Shown here: in pieces, positions 9,518 to 18,793 of the stretch
Position numbering within the stretch: the stretch's first letter is position 1
Layout of the letters: each line of letters opens with the position of its first letter
Assembly (NCBI GenBank): GCA_020635055.1
Contig: JACKAN010000014.1
Location: 1-64,000, forward strand
DNA from: Pseudobdellovibrionaceae bacterium
Lineage (GTDB): Bacteria; Bdellovibrionota; Bdellovibrionia; Bdellovibrionales; UBA1609
Direction: 5' to 3'
Length of the DNA: 64,000 nucleotides
Position numbers and translations under genes: made by a program
Notes under the pieces: model-generated
What the model was told of the DNA's origin: nothing
The model's input: the letters and a program-made list of their open reading frames with translations, nothing else
The model's database searches: none

Positions 9518-10567
9518 TTAGTTAATAATTTCTACAGGTAATTTCTTGTCAAAAGCTTTTTGAAAGTTATCAGAATTATGGATTAAAACATCAAATGTTC
9601 CTTCGATTTCTTCACCGCCATCAGAAAACTTCCATATCACTTTTGCTTGAGTATCGGCTTTAATATTTATGTAAACAAAAGGAATCATGTCACGGGCAAA
9701 AACATTTTTAACAGATTTTTTGCCATTGACAGAGATAGAAAGTTCGCAGGGACCTTTGCAATGAGTCTTAGGGAACACAGGAATTTTTCCTCCGGTTTTA
9801 TGTAGGAAAATATGTCCTTCTTTGGGGTAGGGTGGGGCAAGAGCCATGCCTTGTTTATTTACTGTAGGATCAATACTGATGGATTTATCATTTCCTAAAC
9901 CACCTTCTGCATTTGCCGATTTGCTATTTTTGCTATTTGTGCTCGTTGGCGAGTCCTGTGACACAAATCCTTTTTTCTTAGAGACTGAGGCTTGTGTGTT
10001 CGTTAGAGAAAACTTTTCTCCATTATATTCTACTTTCAGTTCTTTATCAAAGCTGCCAATCTCAGTTTCTCCGCCCTCGGTATGGGTAACGGAAAATTGC
10101 GTATCTTTTTCGCCATTGAGAGTTATGATCTCGTTATTTGTTAATACATCAAGGACATCGCCTTGCTCAAAGGTGCCGGAAAAGCTACCTTTTTCTATCA
10201 TTAAGTCGGGTTGACCTTCCACCTCTCGTAATGAAATTAAACTCTCTTCGCCGATCACTAGTTTTGGACCATTAATGAATTTAACTAAAATTTCTGAGTT
10301 TTTACCGGAAATAATATTATCGCCATTGATTATGGGATCATCCTTTTTGATTTCGCGATATTCATGGCTATCCGGGGATTTTACCAGACTCCCTTCCTTG
10401 GCACTGTCCACTCGGGCAATGATCTGTCCTTGAGGTTCAGCTTTAAATAATTTGTCATAGCTAAAGATGACAATGCTGGAAGCACAAAAAATAAGCAAAG
10501 ATATTGTGGCAATAATTTTTTCTATTCTACTCAAGGCTAGTCTCACAAATTTCAATTTATAAAACAA
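9518..10567 (-). CDS. FecR-domain envelope protein
   Basis: A 349-residue protein with one TM helix near the N-terminus (about 18-38), then a FecR-like beta domain (about 45-170). Its typical features are a switch to GD.I.SG..SE..V.F..G..L.I and a later QGDVLDVLTNNE segment. FecR domains in other systems sit in the periplasm and often accompany anti-sigma or envelope-stress functions. Here there is no sigma factor beside it. The C-terminal part (about 230-349) has two Cys close together (THCKGPCEL) and is probably a second beta domain. It is divergent from motA and shares an 88-base intergenic region with it, so joint control is plausible. Confidence 0.75.
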   Translation of the reverse strand: MFYKLKFVRLALSRIEKIIATISLLIFCASSIVIFSYDKLFKAEPQGQIIARVDSAKEGSLVKSPDSHEYREIKKDDPIINGDNIISGKNSEILVKFINGPKLVIGEESLISLREVEGQPDLMIEKGSFSGTFEQGDVLDVLTNNEIITLNGEKDTQFSVTHTEGGETEIGSFDKELKVEYNGEKFSLTNTQASVSKKKGFVSQDSPTSTNSKNSKSANAEGGLGNDKSISIDPTVNKQGMALAPPYPKEGHIFLHKTGGKIPVFPKTHCKGPCELSISVNGKKSVKNVFARDMIPFVYINIKADTQAKVIWKFSDGGEEIEGTFDVLIHNSDNFQKAFDKKLPVEIIN

Positions 10568-10655
10568 TCATACTTTAGTGAATTAGGTAAGATCAAGTTT
10601 AAACCGACTTGCTATCAGGAATGCTAACAACTAGAATAAAGTAGGGGAGGCTAAC

Positions 10656-11453
10656 ATGAATATTAAATCTATTATTGCCTTTTTAATGGCGGGAACCGTT
10701 TTTTTTGTGGGGGTATTTACTTCGACTAAAAATCCTATGGCATTTGTGGATTTTCATGCGGCCTTGATTGTTTTTGGTGGTACGGTGGCTGTTGCCGCTA
10801 TTTCGTTTCAAGTCGATCGTATTTTTTTGATGATGAAGGTGTTTTATCTCCGTGTTGTGAAAAACTCCAAAACAAACTATGTGGGAATTATTAGTGAACT
10901 CATGACTATTTCTGAGGCCTATAGAACGAATGATCCAAAATTAAAAAACTTAGTAGAAAACACCAATGACTATTTTATAAGAGAAACGATGGGAATCTTG
11001 TTGGATGATTTCCTTGATCAGGAGGAGTTGAGACATATTTTAAGTCTGCGTGCGCAAACCATGGCTTATCGTTACAGAGAAGATGCAAAAAAATTTAAAG
11101 CCCTTGGAAAATTTCCACCAGCCATGGGATTGATGGGTGCGGTATTGGGTATGATTGCCCTTTTGCAAACTTTAGGTCAACCTGGGGCCGAAGAACAGAT
11201 CGGGCCAGCTATGGCGGTGGCACTTGTGGCAACACTTTATGGTATTGCCTTCGCAAACTTGGTAGTTATACCTATAGCTGAAAATTTAATGGATGGAGCC
11301 GGTGAAGTTATGGCGAAAAATACTATGATAGTTGAAGGGGTTATGTTGATTGCACAGAGAAAGAATAAAATTTTAGTTGCGGAAGAGTTGAATTCATATT
11401 TATTGCCTAATGAGCGATTGAATTGGAAAGATATTGAGGGTGCTAGAGTTTAA
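10656..11453 (+). CDS. motA: Flagellar-type stator protein MotA
   Basis: MotA forms the pentameric stator ring around MotB and drives a rotor using ion flow across the inner membrane. The 265-residue sequence has four TM segments: about 5-22, 34-52, 145-166 (FPPAMGLMGAVLGMIALL) and 182-203 (AMAVALVATLYGIAFANL). The cytoplasmic loop between TM2 and TM3 carries the charged stretch that normally contacts FliG. Shine-Dalgarno GGGGAGG lies upstream of the ATG. It is followed 2 bases later by motB. The neighbourhood holds no other canonical flagellar gene, but a FliF/FliG-like protein lies 3 kb downstream, so these stators may serve a non-flagellar motor. Confidence 0.93.
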   Translation: MNIKSIIAFLMAGTVFFVGVFTSTKNPMAFVDFHAALIVFGGTVAVAAISFQVDRIFLMMKVFYLRVVKNSKTNYVGIISELMTISEAYRTNDPKLKNLVENTNDYFIRETMGILLDDFLDQEELRHILSLRAQTMAYRYREDAKKFKALGKFPPAMGLMGAVLGMIALLQTLGQPGAEEQIGPAMAVALVATLYGIAFANLVVIPIAENLMDGAGEVMAKNTMIVEGVMLIAQRKNKILVAEELNSYLLPNERLNWKDIEGARV

Positions 11454-11455
11454 TT

Positions 11456-12214
11456 ATGTCGGAGAATAAAGGCAATAACTCATTGGGTGGTCACCACGAG
11501 GAAGAGGGCGATGAGGAGCCTTGGCTCATCTCCTATGCGGATATGATGACCTTACTTTTTGGTTTTTTCGTTCTGATGTACGTTTTTGCCTCAGCCAAAT
11601 CAGGTGATGCTGAAAAAGTTAGGGAAGGTTTGGCAAAATCATTTGGTGGAACCTATGTACCACCTTATGAGGAGTTGGCAGAGCAGTTAGCTCAACAAGC
11701 CGAAGAACATCCCATGGTAAATTTAATTGAATTGCAACAGCCCAAAGACGGTATGGAGATCACTTTTCGCAGCAATTTACTTTTTGATAGTGGAAGTTCA
11801 GAACTTAAGCCAGATGTTAAAAAAACAATGACTATGATTGCTAAACTGATTTCAAAAAATGTTGAAAATGCTGAGATTTTTGTAGGAGGACATACTGATG
11901 ATGCTCCAATTAGTACTTCACGTTTTCCTTCTAACTGGGAGCTGTCTACATCGCGAGCTTCGAGCGTGGTAAGAGAATTTGTGGATAGTGGTTATGATCC
12001 TAAAATGTTAATAGCTGTGGGTTATGCTGAAACTCGACCCGCCTACCCCAACCGAGATGAAAATGGAATTCCAATTAAAGAGAATAGGGAGAAGAATAGA
12101 AGGGTTGTAATTAAAGTGGTCGCCCCGGGTTTGGTTAAACAGCCTTCGAGTATTCAAAAGCCTGACGGTCACAAAGGAAACCCAAATACGGATTCAGACA
12201 AAGCTAAGCTTTAA
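11456..12214 (+). CDS. motB: Flagellar-type stator protein MotB
   Basis: MotB anchors the stator to peptidoglycan and carries the ion-binding Asp. The single TM helix (about 27-46) holds the conserved Asp29 in ISYADMMTLLFGFF, the proton-type signature. Residues about 110-235 form the OmpA-like peptidoglycan-binding domain (GHTDDAPISTSRFPSNWELS, then NRRVVIKV). At 252 residues it is slightly short for the family. It begins 2 bases after motA, so the two are co-translated. Its stop codon overlaps by 4 bases the 3' end of the convergent gene that ends at 12211. Confidence 0.93.
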   Translation: MSENKGNNSLGGHHEEEGDEEPWLISYADMMTLLFGFFVLMYVFASAKSGDAEKVREGLAKSFGGTYVPPYEELAEQLAQQAEEHPMVNLIELQQPKDGMEITFRSNLLFDSGSSELKPDVKKTMTMIAKLISKNVENAEIFVGGHTDDAPISTSRFPSNWELSTSRASSVVREFVDSGYDPKMLIAVGYAETRPAYPNRDENGIPIKENREKNRRVVIKVVAPGLVKQPSSIQKPDGHKGNPNTDSDKAKL

Positions 12215-13551
12215 AGTAAGTTAGCTTCCATGGCGCGTTGGAGATGAGATCTTAGGATGGTTCCTTGTAAAACTTCGGTACCTATTACAATTGTAGGTGA
12301 GCTTATAACTCCGATATCCCTTGCATATTTAAGTTGATTATTCACATCATCTTTAAAGGTTTGAGTCACAAAGCATTTTTTAAATTTATCGAAATCAATA
12401 TTGGTTGATTTTGCTATATTATTAATTTTAGTTTCATCAAATGTATCTTGAGAATGAGTGATTTTTTTAAAGAAATCCCAGTAAGCATCGTAATTTTGAG
12501 CATGGATACAGAGTGAGGCTTCAGCAATTAATCTTGATCGCCAATCATTATCTGAGAATAATTGGACAAAGCCAATACGTACTTTGTCTTTATGATCGTT
12601 TTTAAGGCTTTCAAGGGATTCAGCCAATATCTTGCAAGTGTTACCACAATTAAAACTTGAAAAAACAATAAGGGTGGGCCTTTCGGCTTTATTCACTGAC
12701 ACAGGTATGAGTGCTTTATTTTCCACTATTGGAATTTTGTAATTAGGAGGTAAGAAAAAGATTTTTCCTATTTCATTTGGGTGGTTTTTAGCAATATATT
12801 TATCAATGGCTGCATTTCGACGATTTTGTAGGATGATATTGCTAAGGGTAATTTTTAATTCCTGACTTTTTTGACTTATATCTACATTGTTTTTTCTAGC
12901 AAAGGCTAAAATTTCATCATTAGAAATGGAGTCATCAGGCATAATTTTGTCACTAATTAGTTTTTGGATAGTTACATTTTCCTGTTTTGAATCTTTAAGT
13001 AAAAGTGCTTTAGTATATAAATCTTGCAAGACGAGTAAGCGTTCGTAAAATTGATCAGTTTGAATTCTAGAAAGTTGAACTTGATTTAATACAAGCTCAT
13101 TGCGAGTGTAATCCTTGCCATTTATTTTAATTATGGAGTCAATATTGGTAGGAGCTTGATCCAGGAATTGAATATTAGCTTGGGTCTTGTATTTTTCAAG
13201 GTTGAAGTTTTCAGTTGGTTGTCTAATAAACAGTTCTATATTCGGTTTTTCTGATGTTTTTATTTCTGTTTCAATTTTGGTGATACCGGCTTCTATAAGA
13301 ATTTCCGCTTCTTGTTTGTTAAGATCTTTGAGAACTGGAGATCGTTCGTAAAGATCCTTAAAGCTATATTTTTTTTCTAAAATTTCAGCCGCGACATCTT
13401 GACTTTCAAGTGGTGAGGCTTGGAACTTCAGGGGACCGCTAGTATAAATGCCATAGCGATGGACTTGGTCTGGAGCCTTGGGACCTTTGATCAGTAAAAA
13501 GATAGTAAGGACAACAATTAAGGCAACAAAAAGTAATACATATTTTTTCAT
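12211..13551 (-). CDS. Membrane-anchored thioredoxin-fold (DsbA-like) protein with CxxxC motif
   Basis: A 446-residue protein with an N-terminal TM/signal anchor (about 3-22). A helical middle region (about 140-265) resembles chaperone-type SurA N-domains. A C-terminal thioredoxin fold (about 285-445) has FSSFNCGNTCK with Cys302 and Cys306, and the cis-Pro loop VISSPTIVIG. DsbA and ScsC relatives have CxxC; here the pair is spaced CxxxC, as seen in Sco-type proteins. Role inferred: disulfide or copper-thiol chemistry in the envelope, perhaps for the neighbouring lipoproteins. Convergent with motB (4-base overlap). Confidence 0.7.
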   Translation of the reverse strand: MKKYVLLFVALIVVLTIFLLIKGPKAPDQVHRYGIYTSGPLKFQASPLESQDVAAEILEKKYSFKDLYERSPVLKDLNKQEAEILIEAGITKIETEIKTSEKPNIELFIRQPTENFNLEKYKTQANIQFLDQAPTNIDSIIKINGKDYTRNELVLNQVQLSRIQTDQFYERLLVLQDLYTKALLLKDSKQENVTIQKLISDKIMPDDSISNDEILAFARKNNVDISQKSQELKITLSNIILQNRRNAAIDKYIAKNHPNEIGKIFFLPPNYKIPIVENKALIPVSVNKAERPTLIVFSSFNCGNTCKILAESLESLKNDHKDKVRIGFVQLFSDNDWRSRLIAEASLCIHAQNYDAYWDFFKKITHSQDTFDETKINNIAKSTNIDFDKFKKCFVTQTFKDDVNNQLKYARDIGVISSPTIVIGTEVLQGTILRSHLQRAMEANLL

Positions 13552-13700
13552 ATTCGACTCCTAGATGTATTTTAGAAGAAGTACAGGCACTCTACAACAA
13601 TCAATATAGAAAAAAACTTAGCCTAGCCCATTATCCAGTTCTTTATTGTAAGTAGAGTTAATGATTCAGCATTAAAGATGAACTTCCGAAAAATATATTG

Positions 13701-14477
13701 ATGAAAAAATTAAACATAGTTACGAAACTTGTTTTGGGGTTTTATTGCCTTATATGCATAAATTGCTCTTCTATGAGCTTAACAGTAAATTCTGTGCCCG
13801 AAAAAGCAAAAGTATTTATGCGACCTGTTGGTGGGGGAGAGTTAGTAGAAGTTGGCGTTACTCCCTCAGTAATAACATCTGAGAAACTAAAATCTGCGGG
13901 AGCTGAGTCGGGTCCCATTTTCATTGAAATTCAAAAAGATGAATTCAAAACAGAAAAGGTATTAATTACCGAAGTCGCAGCCACAGACATGAAGCTCAAT
14001 TTTGCCTTACAACTAGTTGATGAAAACAAAGGCTTAAGTGGTTTAGGTAAAGGAACTGAAGATGTGCAAAGCTTAAATATGGCTATCGATCGCCTGTTTG
14101 AAGTAAGAAAGTATATTTCTTTAGAAAGTTACGATCAAGCCATAAATCATTTAAAAATTTTGGAAGACAAATGGCCGTATATTTCGGCAACTTACGAGTT
14201 AAAAGGTGGGATTTTGTTTTTAAAGAAAAAATATAAAGATGCTCTTGCCGCATACTCGATGTCATTAAAATTTAACCCCAACAGTGTCCCTTCTAAACAA
14301 ATGCGCGATAGCCTTGAAAAACAATTGGGGCTCGATGGTGACCAGTTAGTTCGAGAATATGAAACCAGCCGGATTCCCGCTTCGAAAAATATGAAAACCA
14401 ATAAGAAAAGTGGAAAAGCTAAGCCCAATGTTAAAAATAAAAAAAGACGAGTAATTAGAAGTAAGAAAAGGAAATAA
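13701..14477 (+). CDS. PEGA/TPR lipoprotein
   Basis: A 259-residue lipoprotein. The signal peptide ends in a lipobox (LICINC), giving Cys at about 23. A PEGA-type beta domain follows (LTVNSVPEKAKVFMRP, about 27-100), then helical TPR-like repeats (about 125-205, with ISATYELKGGILFLKKKY and DALAAYSMSLKFNPNS). The C-terminus is a strongly basic tail (K/R-rich, last 30 residues) that could bind peptidoglycan or another acidic surface. The frame is open one codon earlier (TTG 13698), but ATG 13701 is the natural start. It is followed 2 bases later by the FliF/FliG-like gene, so the two form an operon. Confidence 0.78.
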   Translation: MKKLNIVTKLVLGFYCLICINCSSMSLTVNSVPEKAKVFMRPVGGGELVEVGVTPSVITSEKLKSAGAESGPIFIEIQKDEFKTEKVLITEVAATDMKLNFALQLVDENKGLSGLGKGTEDVQSLNMAIDRLFEVRKYISLESYDQAINHLKILEDKWPYISATYELKGGILFLKKKYKDALAAYSMSLKFNPNSVPSKQMRDSLEKQLGLDGDQLVREYETSRIPASKNMKTNKKSGKAKPNVKNKKRRVIRSKKRK

Positions 14478-14479
14478 AT

Positions 14480-16501
14480 TTGAATTTTTTTGTCTTAATT
14501 TTTTTGTTAAATAGTATTTTTTTAACTTCCCCTGTAAAAGCGGAAGAGGATGCTGTTTATACTGTTCCCATTGAATGGCAAAAAGTTAAGTTGCAAAAGC
14601 AGATTGAAGATAAAATTCAACAGTCCATAAGCGCAACGATTCCTAGCAATAAATATATAGTCAATGCAGAAATCACGTTAAGTGAAGCAAAGACCTTTGG
14701 CGTGAGCAGTGAAGTTGACAGCAAGGGTGGACAAAATTTCCCACTTGCAAAATTGGGTTTAAATAAAAACAGCACGGCCTATAAAAACGCAATTGTTTCA
14801 GGTGCTAATAGTATTTTCACAAGAATAAACACGGTTAACATATCTTTAACGGTGGATTCATCAGTGAGTTTAAGTCAAGAAAATTTAGCTAAAAATTTTA
14901 TAAATATGACGGTTCGTTCCTTCACAGGAAAAGCAGCAGGAATTCGGGTTTCCAGAGCCGCTTTGCTTCCAGACACAACTTTAAATAATGATTTAAAAGT
15001 AGCTCAAGTCAATGTTGAAGCAGCGAAAGCTCTCGCCGAGGCAATTATTTCTAGTAATGATAAAATTGCACAAGCTATAGCCGCAACCCAAGGGGTGAAG
15101 TTACCAGAGGACACAACTAAAGATAAAGAGCCAAAGGAGAAAGCTTCTGCAGTCTTTGAATTGCCACAAAGTTGGCAAGAATGGGTGATGGCCTTAAAAA
15201 TTCCCATCGGATTTGTGGTAGCAACATTTCTTTTGTTGTTGGGAGTCAGTGGTTTTAAACGGATTGAAAGTCAAAAAGTGGCATTGATGGCGCAGGCGAA
15301 CAATCAAGCAGCACAGTCAAATCAAGGAAGTTCTCAGGGTTCGGAGAGGGAAGTAGTTGAGGACAATAAGGAAGATGGAAAGACCCAAGACTTAGCTGTA
15401 GCAGGAGTGATGGGGGGCACTGGTGTTGGTGAAAATACTGGCTTTAATCAATTCAAAAAACTTTCCGAACAGTACCCAGAAACAGCCAGTTATTTAGTGA
15501 AACTTTGGTTGAATATGAATACAAAAGAGTCTAATGAAGCACTTTCTGTTCTTCCTAAATTGATTCCAGTAGAATCTTTGGTGGGAGTATTTGGGGGATT
15601 GGAAGATAGCTTAAAGTCAAAGTTAAAAAAAGCTTCATCACAAATGATAGACTCTAGTGTTGTCGCGCGAGCAGATTCTTTTATTGTTTCGCAAATGGTG
15701 GATACCTTTTTAATAAATACCATTGTCTTACCTGATGATTTGAAAATGGTTTTGTCAGAAATGACTATGGAAGAATGCGTGGAGTGTTATCGTAGAGATA
15801 TTCAATTTGGGGCTGCATTTATTAATGTATTGCCAACAGCCCAATTGGGAAAGCTCTTTACTTTACTTTCTGAAGAAGAAGTTTCTTCTTTGTTTCAAGA
15901 AGGGCTATCCTTCAGTGAAGAAAACATAAAGCATTTGGCTGATAATTTGCCAGCTATGATCAATGATATTAAGAAAGATAAGCAAAAAAATCGCGTTCCA
16001 TTATTAGATAAGGCATTGGATTTAATTAGTGAACTGGGAGTCGAAAAAGAGAATCAAGTATTTGATATGTTGATTTCATCTGGTGATAAAGAGCAATTGT
16101 TAGAAGCCACTCAACGATATTTTCCTTCACAATTATTGTTGAAGTTTCCGGTAGAGAAAATTCGTTTACTTATCAATCGCCTGCCAACAAAAGATCGTGC
16201 TGTTTTGATATTCTCTAGACCCAAAGATGAGCAAAGCCTTTTTTTGGAGTCTATTGGACAGTCGGGAAGATTGCGAGAAATTATTAATTCTGAATTGAAT
16301 GAAATTCAAAAGAACGATCGCTGGAAAACACAAATATTAAAGGATCAGTCTAAAATTTGGCAAAATTTTGTTACTACCTCTCGAGAGGTTATTCGCAAGG
16401 ATGAGTCCATCAAAGAAGCTGCAGAAAGTTTATTGGTTAAATGGTTGCAGGAAAAGGGCGTCGATGCAGCTGGGGGAGTTGATGAGACTGCAGCAGCTTG
16501 A
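14480..16501 (+). CDS. Inner-membrane protein with FliF-like periplasmic and FliG-like cytoplasmic parts
   Basis: A 673-residue protein with a signal peptide (about 1-21), a periplasmic region (about 22-235), one TM helix (about 238-259, IPIGFVVATFLLLLG), a low-complexity Q/S/E linker (about 265-315) and a long helical cytoplasmic domain (about 318-665). Residues about 118-163 (VNISLTVDSSVSLSQENLAK, then GIRVSRAALLP) resemble the FliF ring segment just before its last TM. The C-terminal part, with RYFPSQLLLKFPVEKIRLLI then RLPTKDRAVLIF, resembles FliG middle and C-terminal ARM repeats. The resemblance is by eye and needs profile comparison. Start TTG 14480 has AAGGAA 6 bases upstream. The motAB pair 2.3 kb upstream suggests a stator-rotor pairing. 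Natural FliF-FliG fusions would be unusual. Confidence 0.6.
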   Translation: MNFFVLIFLLNSIFLTSPVKAEEDAVYTVPIEWQKVKLQKQIEDKIQQSISATIPSNKYIVNAEITLSEAKTFGVSSEVDSKGGQNFPLAKLGLNKNSTAYKNAIVSGANSIFTRINTVNISLTVDSSVSLSQENLAKNFINMTVRSFTGKAAGIRVSRAALLPDTTLNNDLKVAQVNVEAAKALAEAIISSNDKIAQAIAATQGVKLPEDTTKDKEPKEKASAVFELPQSWQEWVMALKIPIGFVVATFLLLLGVSGFKRIESQKVALMAQANNQAAQSNQGSSQGSEREVVEDNKEDGKTQDLAVAGVMGGTGVGENTGFNQFKKLSEQYPETASYLVKLWLNMNTKESNEALSVLPKLIPVESLVGVFGGLEDSLKSKLKKASSQMIDSSVVARADSFIVSQMVDTFLINTIVLPDDLKMVLSEMTMEECVECYRRDIQFGAAFINVLPTAQLGKLFTLLSEEEVSSLFQEGLSFSEENIKHLADNLPAMINDIKKDKQKNRVPLLDKALDLISELGVEKENQVFDMLISSGDKEQLLEATQRYFPSQLLLKFPVEKIRLLINRLPTKDRAVLIFSRPKDEQSLFLESIGQSGRLREIINSELNEIQKNDRWKTQILKDQSKIWQNFVTTSREVIRKDESIKEAAESLLVKWLQEKGVDAAGGVDETAAA

Positions 16502-16505
16502 GGAA

Positions 16506-17120
16506 ATGGTTTCATTCAAAATGAGTCTCTTTTTAAGCGTATGTAGTTTATTATTTCTTTATTCCCATACCACTTTAGCTTTGGATTTGAGTAGCAAATA
16601 TCAGATGCATATGAGAATGGGAATGTTTAATGGAAGTTATGCCGGCTCTGGAATTGAAACTCGGGCATGGTCTGTTCCCACGACTCTAGACTTAGAGTTA
16701 GAAGTTTTTTTAAACCGCGATAAGTCCTTTAACTTGCGTTCCATTATGGCCATGGAGCTGAGTACTAATAAAGTAAATTATACCTATGCTGGGGTTGGAC
16801 AAACCTATTACTTTTTATCTCGGGGGAAAAAAGAATTAAAAACAGAAAAGCTAGTTAAGATTTCTAATGTACCTAAATGGAGATATTACTGGGGATGGAA
16901 TTCAGGGATATCTCAAGTGTTGACTATTGATTTTGGTTTAGTATTAGGAACCTATAGCACCACTTTAGATGTTTCTGCCAATACGGGTTTTATTTATCAA
17001 TTGGGCGAAAACATAGGATTGGAAGGGCAGATGGGTATGGGCTTGGGTTATGGATTCTCCACTGTAACTGTCACAGGAACCACGATGAGAGCTCTTGTGG
17101 GTATTGCCTATTATTTTTAA
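16506..17120 (+). CDS. Small outer-membrane beta-barrel protein
   Basis: About 204 residues with a signal peptide (FLSVCSLLFLYSHTTLA) and a mature part of alternating hydrophobic strands ending in an aromatic residue (VGIAYYF), the usual outer-membrane barrel C-terminus. Two starts are possible: ATG 16506, tight to GAGGA at 16500-16504, and ATG 16521. The open frame extends further upstream into the preceding gene, but that part is not a plausible signal sequence. It starts 4 bases after the FliF/FliG-like gene, so it is the outer-membrane member of the same operon. Function unknown beyond location. Confidence 0.72.
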   Translation: MVSFKMSLFLSVCSLLFLYSHTTLALDLSSKYQMHMRMGMFNGSYAGSGIETRAWSVPTTLDLELEVFLNRDKSFNLRSIMAMELSTNKVNYTYAGVGQTYYFLSRGKKELKTEKLVKISNVPKWRYYWGWNSGISQVLTIDFGLVLGTYSTTLDVSANTGFIYQLGENIGLEGQMGMGLGYGFSTVTVTGTTMRALVGIAYYF

Positions 17121-17216
17121 ATAATTTCTTGGTATAAGTCCTGCTTTAAAGAAAGTAGAAATGAGACCCATAGGATTCAGGGTCCTATTTAACTATTAGC
17201 TTTAAGGAGTTGAAAT

Positions 17217-17809
17217 ATGTATGATATTTTAAAGATCAACTTACAAATAGTAATGGTTTTTTGTTTTTCATTGAGTGCTTTTGGTTCAGTGGGACTGACA
17301 AAAAATGACACTCACTCTGTAAGATTTGCTCAGGGACTGTATTTAGATAATTACGAAGGTTTGTTACTTGTTTCAGTTGATAAGCAGAATGTTTTAAAAA
17401 AAATATGATGGCTAGACTCTATTGTAAGAAGACATTCAGCGCTCGCGATGTTCAATTGGCGATTAAATTTTTAGATGGAAATAACCTTCAAAATAGTGAC
17501 TACAGTAAATCATCAGGTAACTCTGCTGTTTCGTTTCTATATTTGCCTGACAATACATTAAAAACAGACGAGGGCAATTTAAAATCAGTAGATTATTCTC
17601 AGGAGAATTGCATTAATATTCTGCAAAAAATTGCAGAGGTGTTTAGAGACACAGATAGTGTACTTGAAATTGTTTTTTTAACTCACAATCAAAAAAATTA
17701 TTTTAACCTACCTCAAGGTGATTTTACGCCAACGGAATTAGACAAGGATAATACTTATAGTAGGAAGTTTAATACATTTAAGGATTTGTTAGCTGAATTT
17801 ATAAATTGA
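17217..17809 (+). pseudogene. Secreted protein gene split by a slip in an A8 run
   Basis: Two adjacent frames read as one exported protein of about 197 residues. Frame 1 starts at ATG 17217 after AAGGAG, has a signal peptide (VMVFCFSLSAFGS) and stops at 17406-17408. Frame 2 (from 17405) continues to 17809 with no signal of its own. The break lies right after eight A (17396-17403); nine A would join the frames as QNVLKKNMMARLYCKK. Alternatives are ribosomal slippage on the A run, translational coupling through the ATGA overlap at 17405, or a sequencing error. The protein family is unrecognised. Confidence 0.65.
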
Positions 17810-17831
17810 AGAGACGTTTAGAAATAAACAT

Positions 17832-17864
17832 AAAAAACCAAGCTGAGTAATTAGACTCAGCTGG
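17832..17864 (-). terminator. Rho-independent terminator for the minus-strand lipoprotein gene
   Basis: AGCTGAGT (17841-17848) pairs with ACTCAGCT (17855-17862) over a 6-base loop. Read on the minus strand, the hairpin is followed closely by a run of six T (complement of 17832-17837). It lies about 10 bases beyond the stop of the minus-strand lipoprotein gene. The hairpin could also stop plus-strand transcripts, but that side lacks a T run. Confidence 0.7.
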
Positions 17865-17872
17865 AGATAATT

Positions 17873-18778
17873 TTAAGGCTGATATAGATTGGACTCTTTA
17901 CCGTCCACATAAAACTTTGCTGAATTGCAACTGTATCGAAGCTCGTAAATACTACCACTGCCATCAGATATTTTAATGGAGCCAGTATTGTACCAACGGC
18001 TGCATGTACTATTGTATATTAAGTTTTCACTATAATAGCTCACTTGCCAACTCCCCTCATAATTCTTGTGCTGATTATTGACTTCGACAATAAATTTACC
18101 TTCCATAGTATAGGTCCCAGAGAACTCCACAGATCCTGTAGTAAATGGATTGTTGCTATCATCAGCTATGAGAGAGTAGTCCCAAGTGTAAGCAAAATTG
18201 TAATCATTAAGGTAGTTATTGTTAGGTGATTCAAAAAAATAACTACCATTAAATTCTGATGTAGAAGTTAATTTACCAGCGGCAAATACAAAGTCCCAAA
18301 AACCAGAATAAGTGTTGTCACTAATATTCCCTAGTGTGTCTTCCGATCTAAATTTAGTAATAGCAAATTCGTAGCGAAGTCCACCAGCAAGATTGGCAAC
18401 GCTGTCGTCCTTGTCTGTAATGGATATAGTTCCCTTTCTAGTTATTGAACTATCACCGCTGCTTTCGTTAGTGCAATCAAAGCTATAGTTTTTTATTGCA
18501 GCTATGCCATCACCGTCCGCATCCAGTAGGATAGTGGGAGTAATAGTTTCGCAGGCTAAGGCTTTAGTTGAAAATTTATTTGATGAAGTTGTAATGCCCG
18601 CAATGGGTAAAGCGGGGGCGTTGCCAGAAGTAGGGATTATAGAAAGAGCATTGCTAGCTAAACCTGTTATGATAGTACCAGCGGTTTCCTCAGTAAGAGG
18701 CTCGCCTCCTCCGCCTACACAGCCAGTAGAGCTAGCGAGCCCCAAGAGGCTCAAAAATATAATTATAATAGACTTCAT
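17873..18778 (-). CDS. Secreted lipoprotein of unknown function
   Basis: About 301 residues. The signal peptide ends in a lipobox (ASSTGC) followed by a GGGG linker, typical of surface or outer-membrane lipoproteins in this group. The mature part is rich in S/T/N/Y and beta-prone, with LLDADGDGIAA near residue 90, which looks like an isolated calcium-binding-type loop. ATG 18778 is preferred over the upstream in-frame ATG (18790) because GAGG lies 6 bases before it. It follows the barrel gene at 18794 on the same strand with a 15-base gap, so the pair probably forms an operon ending at the terminator at 17832-17864. Family not recognised. Confidence 0.75.
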   Translation of the reverse strand: MKSIIIIFLSLLGLASSTGCVGGGGEPLTEETAGTIITGLASNALSIIPTSGNAPALPIAGITTSSNKFSTKALACETITPTILLDADGDGIAAIKNYSFDCTNESSGDSSITRKGTISITDKDDSVANLAGGLRYEFAITKFRSEDTLGNISDNTYSGFWDFVFAAGKLTSTSEFNGSYFFESPNNNYLNDYNFAYTWDYSLIADDSNNPFTTGSVEFSGTYTMEGKFIVEVNNQHKNYEGSWQVSYYSENLIYNSTCSRWYNTGSIKISDGSGSIYELRYSCNSAKFYVDGKESNLYQP

Positions 18779-18793
18779 TCTTAACCTCATGTT

